Source: Bradyrhizobium diazoefficiens (lineage in GTDB: Bacteria > Pseudomonadota > Alphaproteobacteria > Rhizobiales > Xanthobacteraceae). From it: 64,000 nt of DNA. This document shows, piece by piece, positions 60,438 through 64,000 of the stretch. Made by a program: the position numbers and the translations under genes. How positions within the stretch are numbered: the first letter of the stretch is position 1; each line of letters begins with the position of its first letter. The notes beneath the pieces are model-generated. The model did not search any database and was not told the origin of the DNA. It saw only the letters and a list, made by a program, of their open reading frames with translations. Where the stretch lies: assembly GCF_016616235.1 (NCBI RefSeq), contig NZ_CP067100.1, positions 186,001 to 250,000 of the forward strand, written 5' to 3'.

Positions 60438-61520
60438 GTGTCCGACCTCGCAACGCTCGAAACATCCATCCTCGACCAGATCGCCGCCGCCGGCGACGAA
60501 GCCGCGCTCGAAGCGGTGCGCGTCGCCGCCCTCGGCAAGAAGGGTTCGATCTCCGCGCTGCTTGCCACGCTCGGCAAGATGTCGCCGGATGAGCGCAAGA
60601 CGCAGGGCGCCGCGATCAACCAGGCCAAGGACAAGGTCACCGAGGCGCTCGCCGCAAGGCGCGACGTGCTGAAGTCCGCAGCGCTCGATGCCCGGCTCGC
60701 GTCGGAGACCGTCGATGTCACCCTGCCGCTGCGCGATGCGCCGACGGATGCCGGCCGCATCCATCCGCTGAGCCAGGTCTGGGACGAGCTGACCACGATC
60801 TTCGCCGACATGGGATTCTCGGTCGCCGAAGGCCCTGATATCGAGACCGACGACTACAACTTCACAAAACTGAATTTTCCGGAAGGCCATCCGGCGCGCG
60901 AGATGCACGACACCTTCTTCTTCCATCCGAAGGAGGACGGCTCGCGCATGCTGCTGCGAACCCACACCTCGCCGGTGCAGGTGCGCACCATGCTGAGCCA
61001 GAAGCCGCCGATCCGCGTGATCTGCCCGGGCCGCACCTACCGCATCGATTCGGACGCGACCCACACGCCGCAATTCCACCAGGTCGAAGGCCTCGTCATC
61101 GACAAGCATTCGCATCTCGGCCATCTCAAATGGATCCTGCACGAGTTCTGCAAGGCGTTCTTCGAGGTCGACCACATCAACATGCGCTTCCGCCCGTCGT
61201 TCTTCCCGTTCACCGAGCCGTCGCTCGAAGTCGACATCCAGTGCCGCCGCGACAAGGGCGAGATCCGCTTCGGCGAAGGCGAGGACTGGCTGGAGATTCT
61301 CGGCTGCGGCATGGTGCATCCGAACGTGCTGCGCGCCTGCGGCATCGATCCCGACGAGTACCAGGGCTTTGCCTGGGGCATGGGCATCGACCGCATCGCC
61401 ATGCTGAAATACGGCATCGCCGATTTGCGCCAGCTGTTCGACAGCGACGTCCGTTGGCTGTCCCATTACGGCTTCAAGCCACTCGAGGTGCCGACGCTGG
61501 CGGGAGGGCTGAGCGCGTGA
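60438..61520 (+). CDS. pheS: Phenylalanyl-tRNA synthetase alpha subunit
   Basis: 360 residues from a GTG with GAAAGGA upstream. The N-terminal coiled coil (residues about 1-90) binds tRNA. The class II catalytic core follows: [19 protein letters not shown], motif 2 region [10 protein letters not shown], the Phe-binding [16 protein letters not shown] and motif 3 [18 protein letters not shown]. It forms the alpha2-beta2 enzyme with PheT. Between pheS and pheT lie a repeat pair and a DUF559 gene, so the usual tight pheST junction is interrupted. Confidence 0.98.
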   Translation: MSDLATLETSILDQIAAAGDEAALEAVRVAALGKKGSISALLATLGKMSPDERKTQGAAINQAKDKVTEALAARRDVLKSAALDARLASETVDVTLPLRDAPTDAGRIHPLSQVWDELTTIFADMGFSVAEGPDIETDDYNFTKLNFPEGHPAREMHDTFFFHPKEDGSRMLLRTHTSPVQVRTMLSQKPPIRVICPGRTYRIDSDATHTPQFHQVEGLVIDKHSHLGHLKWILHEFCKAFFEVDHINMRFRPSFFPFTEPSLEVDIQCRRDKGEIRFGEGEDWLEILGCGMVHPNVLRACGIDPDEYQGFAWGMGIDRIAMLKYGIADLRQLFDSDVRWLSHYGFKPLEVPTLAGGLSA

Positions 61521-61583
61521 TGGCGGGGATTGGCCACGCGGTGACCCTCTCCGTTCCCTTCGCGGAGAGAACCCTCTCCCTGA

Positions 61584-61698
61584 CCCTCCCCCGCAAGCGG
61601 GGGAGGGAATGGATAGAGCGTGCGCTTGGCGTTCGCATGGATACGTACCCCCTGGCCGCTCGACAGGTCGAACTCCCTCCCCCGCTTGCGGGGGAGGG
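61584..61698. repeat. Pair of REP-like palindromes between pheS and pheT
   Basis: Two hairpins: CCCTCCCCCGC-AA-GCGGGGGAGGG (61584-61607) and CCCTCCCCCGC-TT-GCGGGGGAGGG (61675-61698), with wider flanks in opposite orientation (CCCTCTCCCTGA to the left, TTGGGGAGAGGG to the right). The paired arrangement is like bacterial interspersed mosaic elements. They lie 64 bases after the pheS stop. Confidence 0.85.
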
Positions 61699-61720
61699 TT
61701 GGGGAGAGGGTTTCTCCGCA

Positions 61721-62179
61721 ATGGGGCTGCCAATGGTTGATCCCAAGCATCCGGACTGGAAAGTGCCGGCCAAGCTGCGCGCCAACGCACGCGCACTCAA
61801 GCGCAATTCGACCGACGCAGAGCGAATCCTTTGGTCGGAGCTGCGGGCCCGTCGATTGAACGGTGTGGTTTTCCGCCGCCAGGTGCCGATCGGAAACTAC
61901 ATTGCCGATTTCGTCTGCCATGCAGCCAAGCTCGTGATCGAACTCGATGGTGGCCAGCATTTCTCGGATGAAGGCGAGCGCGCCGATGCGCGTCGCTCGG
62001 CCGCGATCGAATCGAAGGGCTTCAAGGTGGTCCGCTTCAGCAATCTCGATGTCATGTCCAATCGTGGCGGCGTTCTCGAAACAATCGCGACCGCCATCGC
62101 GGAGAGAGCCCCCACCCCAGCCCTCCCCCGCAAGCGGGAGAGGGAGCAGACCGCCTCCCTGGAGAAAAAGCAGCCATGA
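61721..62179 (+). CDS. DUF559 (VSR-like) endonuclease-domain protein
   Basis: 152 residues from the ATG at 61721 (or 61733). DUF559 pattern: [56 protein letters not shown], then [25 protein letters not shown]. The core IADFVC...[10 protein letters not shown] holds the D...ExD signature of the very-short-patch/restriction fold. The last 24 residues (from [13 protein letters not shown]) are encoded by another REP-like repeat. The stop overlaps the pheT start (ATGA). These proteins are thought to act as DNA nucleases; role unproven. Confidence 0.85.
   Translation: MGLPMVDPKHPDWKVPAKLRANARALKRNSTDAERILWSELRARRLNGVVFRRQVPIGNYIADFVCHAAKLVIELDGGQHFSDEGERADARRSAAIESKGFKVVRFSNLDVMSNRGGVLETIATAIAERAPTPALPRKREREQTASLEKKQP
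62121..62144. repeat. REP-like palindrome inside DUF559 gene end
   Basis: CCCTCCCCCGC-AA-GCGGGAGAGGG, one mismatch in the stem, preceded by CCCACCCCAG. It lies within the last codons of the DUF559 gene and 31 bases upstream of pheT, so its hairpin could affect translation of both. Confidence 0.75.
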
Positions 62180-64000
62180 AATTCACCCTCTCCTGGCTGA
62201 AAGATCATCTCGACACCGACGAGCCCTTGGACAAGCTCGCCGAGAAGCTCACCATGATCGGGCTCGAGGTCGAGAACATCGAGGACAAGGCGAAGGCGCT
62301 CAAGCCCTTTACCATCGCCAAGGTGATCTCGGCCGAGCAGCATCCGAATGCCGATCGCTTGCGCGTCTGCATGGTCGACACCGGCGACGGCGGCGCGCCG
62401 GTGCAGGTCGTGTGCGGTGCGCCGAATGCGCGCGCGGGGCTGGTCAGCGTGTTCTCGCCCCCAGGCACCTATATTCCGGGCAAGGACATCACGCTCGGCG
62501 TCGGCACCATCCGCGGCGTCGAGAGCCGCGGCATGCTGTGCTCGGCGGCGGAATTGCAGATCTCCAACGACCATGACGGCATCATGGAATTGCCGGCGGA
62601 CGCGCCGATCGGTGCGGGTTACGCCGAATGGGCCGCGCTCGGCGATCCCGTCATCGAGATCAACCTCACGCCGAACCGGCAGGACTGCACCGGCGTGCAC
62701 GGCATCGCGCGCGATCTGGCCGCCGCCGACATGGGCAAGTTCAAAGACCCCACCATCAAGCCGATCAAGGGCGAATTCCCTTGTCCCGTGAAGGTCGCGG
62801 TCGAGGACGCGACGCTGTGCCCGGGTTTCGCGCTGCGCCTCGTGCGCGGCGTCAAGAACGGGCCGTCGCCGGAGTGGCTGCAGAAGGGGCTGACCGCGAT
62901 CGGCCTGCGCCCGATCAACGCGCTGGTCGACATCACCAACTTCATGACCTACGACCGCGCGCGGCCGCTGCACGTGTTCGACGCCAGGAAGGTCAAGGGC
63001 AATCTCGTGGTGCGCCGCGCCCGCGACGGCGAGACTCTGCTGGCACTCGACGGCCGCACCTACAATCTCGATCCCACCATATGCGTGATCGCCGATGAGC
63101 ACGGCGTCGAATCGCTCGCCGGCATCATGGGCGGCGAAGCTTCGGGCTGCGACGAGACCACCACAGACGTGCTGATCGAGTCCGCGCTGTGGAACGAAAT
63201 CAACATCGCCCAGACCGGCCGCAAGCTCGGCATCAATTCCGATGCGCGCTACCGCTTCGAGCGCGGCGTCGATCCGGCCTTCATGGTGCCCGGGCTTGAG
63301 CTCGCGACAAAACTCGTGATGGAGATGTGCGGCGGGGCGCCGTCCGAGACCGTCGTGGTCGGCAAGGCTTTTGGCGACGACCGCGTGATCGATTTCCCGG
63401 TCACGGAGGTGAAGCGCCTCTCCGGCATCGAGGTGCCGCAAGCCGAGATGAAGCGCATCCTGACCCATCTCGGCTTCATGATGGCGGGCCCCGGCCCGGT
63501 CGTGAAGGTCGCGGTGCCGTCGTGGCGCTCCGACGTGCACGGCAAGGCCGACATCGTCGAGGAGATCGTCCGCATCTTCGGCGTCGACAAGGTGCCGATG
63601 ACGCCGTTCGAACGCGGTGAGGACGCGCGCAAGTCCGTGCTGACGCCGCTGCAGCTGCGCACCCGCCGCGCGCGGCGCGCGCTGGCGAGCCGCGGCATCA
63701 TCGAGGCCGTGACGTGGTCGTTCATCACCAAGGCTGCGGCAGAATTGTTCGGCGGCGGCCAGCGCGAGCTCGAAGTCGCCAACCCGATCGCGTCCGACCT
63801 CTCCGACATGCGCCCGACCCTGCTTGCGGGGCTCATCTCGGCAGCACAAGCGAATGCCGATCGCGGCTTTGGCGATGTCGCGTTGTTCGAGGTCGGCCAG
63901 GTTTTCAAAGGCGATCGGCCGCAGGACCAGTTCATGGCGGCGAGCGGCGTGCGCCGCGGCTTTGCCTCCTCGGAAGGCCTCGGCCGGCACTGGACGGGCT
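62176..64000 (+). CDS. pheT: Phenylalanyl-tRNA synthetase beta subunit (3' end outside window)
   Basis: 608 codons are visible from the ATG at 62176, overlapping the DUF559 stop. N-terminal: [14 protein letters not shown], the tRNA-binding EMAP-like domain ([52 protein letters not shown]), the B3/B4 editing domain ([43 protein letters not shown]) and the B5 domain ([33 protein letters not shown]). The class II-like core begins near residue 490. The C-terminal anticodon-binding domain is beyond the window. Confidence 0.97.
   Translation, partial: MKFTLSWLKDHLDTDEPLDKLAEKLTMIGLEVENIEDKAKALKPFTIAKVISAEQHPNADRLRVCMVDTGDGGAPVQVVCGAPNARAGLVSVFSPPGTYIPGKDITLGVGTIRGVESRGMLCSAAELQISNDHDGIMELPADAPIGAGYAEWAALGDPVIEINLTPNRQDCTGVHGIARDLAAADMGKFKDPTIKPIKGEFPCPVKVAVEDATLCPGFALRLVRGVKNGPSPEWLQKGLTAIGLRPINALVDITNFMTYDRARPLHVFDARKVKGNLVVRRARDGETLLALDGRTYNLDPTICVIADEHGVESLAGIMGGEASGCDETTTDVLIESALWNEINIAQTGRKLGINSDARYRFERGVDPAFMVPGLELATKLVMEMCGGAPSETVVVGKAFGDDRVIDFPVTEVKRLSGIEVPQAEMKRILTHLGFMMAGPGPVVKVAVPSWRSDVHGKADIVEEIVRIFGVDKVPMTPFERGEDARKSVLTPLQLRTRRARRALASRGIIEAVTWSFITKAAAELFGGGQRELEVANPIASDLSDMRPTLLAGLISAAQANADRGFGDVALFEVGQVFKGDRPQDQFMAASGVRRGFASSEGLGRHWTG

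Noticed and set aside
60240..61796. Minus-strand open frame of 518 codons
   Set aside because: Antisense of pheS and the repeat pair; no domain, and it runs through palindromic repeats.
61897..63990. Minus-strand open frame of 697 codons
   Set aside because: It is the antisense of pheT. High-GC codon use leaves the opposite strand open, and the product is a His/Arg/Asp-rich sequence without domains.

Overview
The window looks like a chromosomal segment of a high-GC alphaproteobacterium, most likely Bradyrhizobium or a close relative in the Nitrobacteraceae. The evidence is the infC-rpmI-rplT-pheS-pheT cluster, a FzlA-like GST gene followed by queG, a Ku/LigD end-joining locus, a GAAC-N7-GAAC LexA-type box, and several families of palindromic intergenic repeats. 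The genus is inferred from sequence resemblance; no search was run.

Layout. (1) 1-10.8 kb, accessory DNA-repair region: a LigD-type ligase/polymerase in a tight three-gene operon with a tandem-repeat protein and a PIN-WYL fusion, then pcm, small hypotheticals, an SRAP (YedK/HMCES) operon behind a LexA-type box, ku, and a broken TolA-like gene. (2) 10.9-24.6 kb: a minus-strand cluster with two DnaX-like clamp-loader ATPases around an unrecognised protein, with no polymerase nearby; a divergent PD-(D/E)XK nuclease/DUF2958/zinc-ribbon operon; an ATP-dependent DNA ligase; a XRE regulator; and a five-gene envelope operon (GYF_2, superinfection-immunity/SHOCT, PP2C phosphatase, two exported proteins). 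(3) 24.9-45.4 kb: seven minus-strand genes forming a large defence locus: PD-(D/E)XK nuclease, Ski2-like helicase, DUF1998-type helicase, SNF2 helicase, N6-adenine methyltransferase, SMC/Rad50-like ATPase and HNH nuclease. (4) 45.6-47.8 kb: an integrase remnant, an intact tyrosine integrase, and tRNA-Leu(CAG), the probable attachment site of the island. (5) 47.9-64 kb, core chromosome: an NDUFA9-like protein, an IS4-type insertion with an 11-bp target duplication, a DprE1/DprE2-like pair, uppP, fzlA-like, queG, thioesterase, NTF2-like, hydrolase, infC (AUU start), rpmI, rplT, pheS, a DUF559 gene and the 5' part of pheT.

How the parts may work together. Ku and LigD supply end joining, while SRAP shields abasic sites under apparent SOS control. 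The seven-gene locus combines a Hachiman-like nuclease/helicase pair with a helicase-methylase-ATPase set of DISARM or Hma type. The least explained unit is the clamp-loader cluster at 11.5-17.6 kb: one active-looking DnaX homologue with a Rep-like C-terminal half that has lost its HUH histidines, one ATPase with a degenerate Walker B, and two or three proteins of no recognised family, with a LexA-box-like repeat upstream. It is the best candidate here for an undescribed system.
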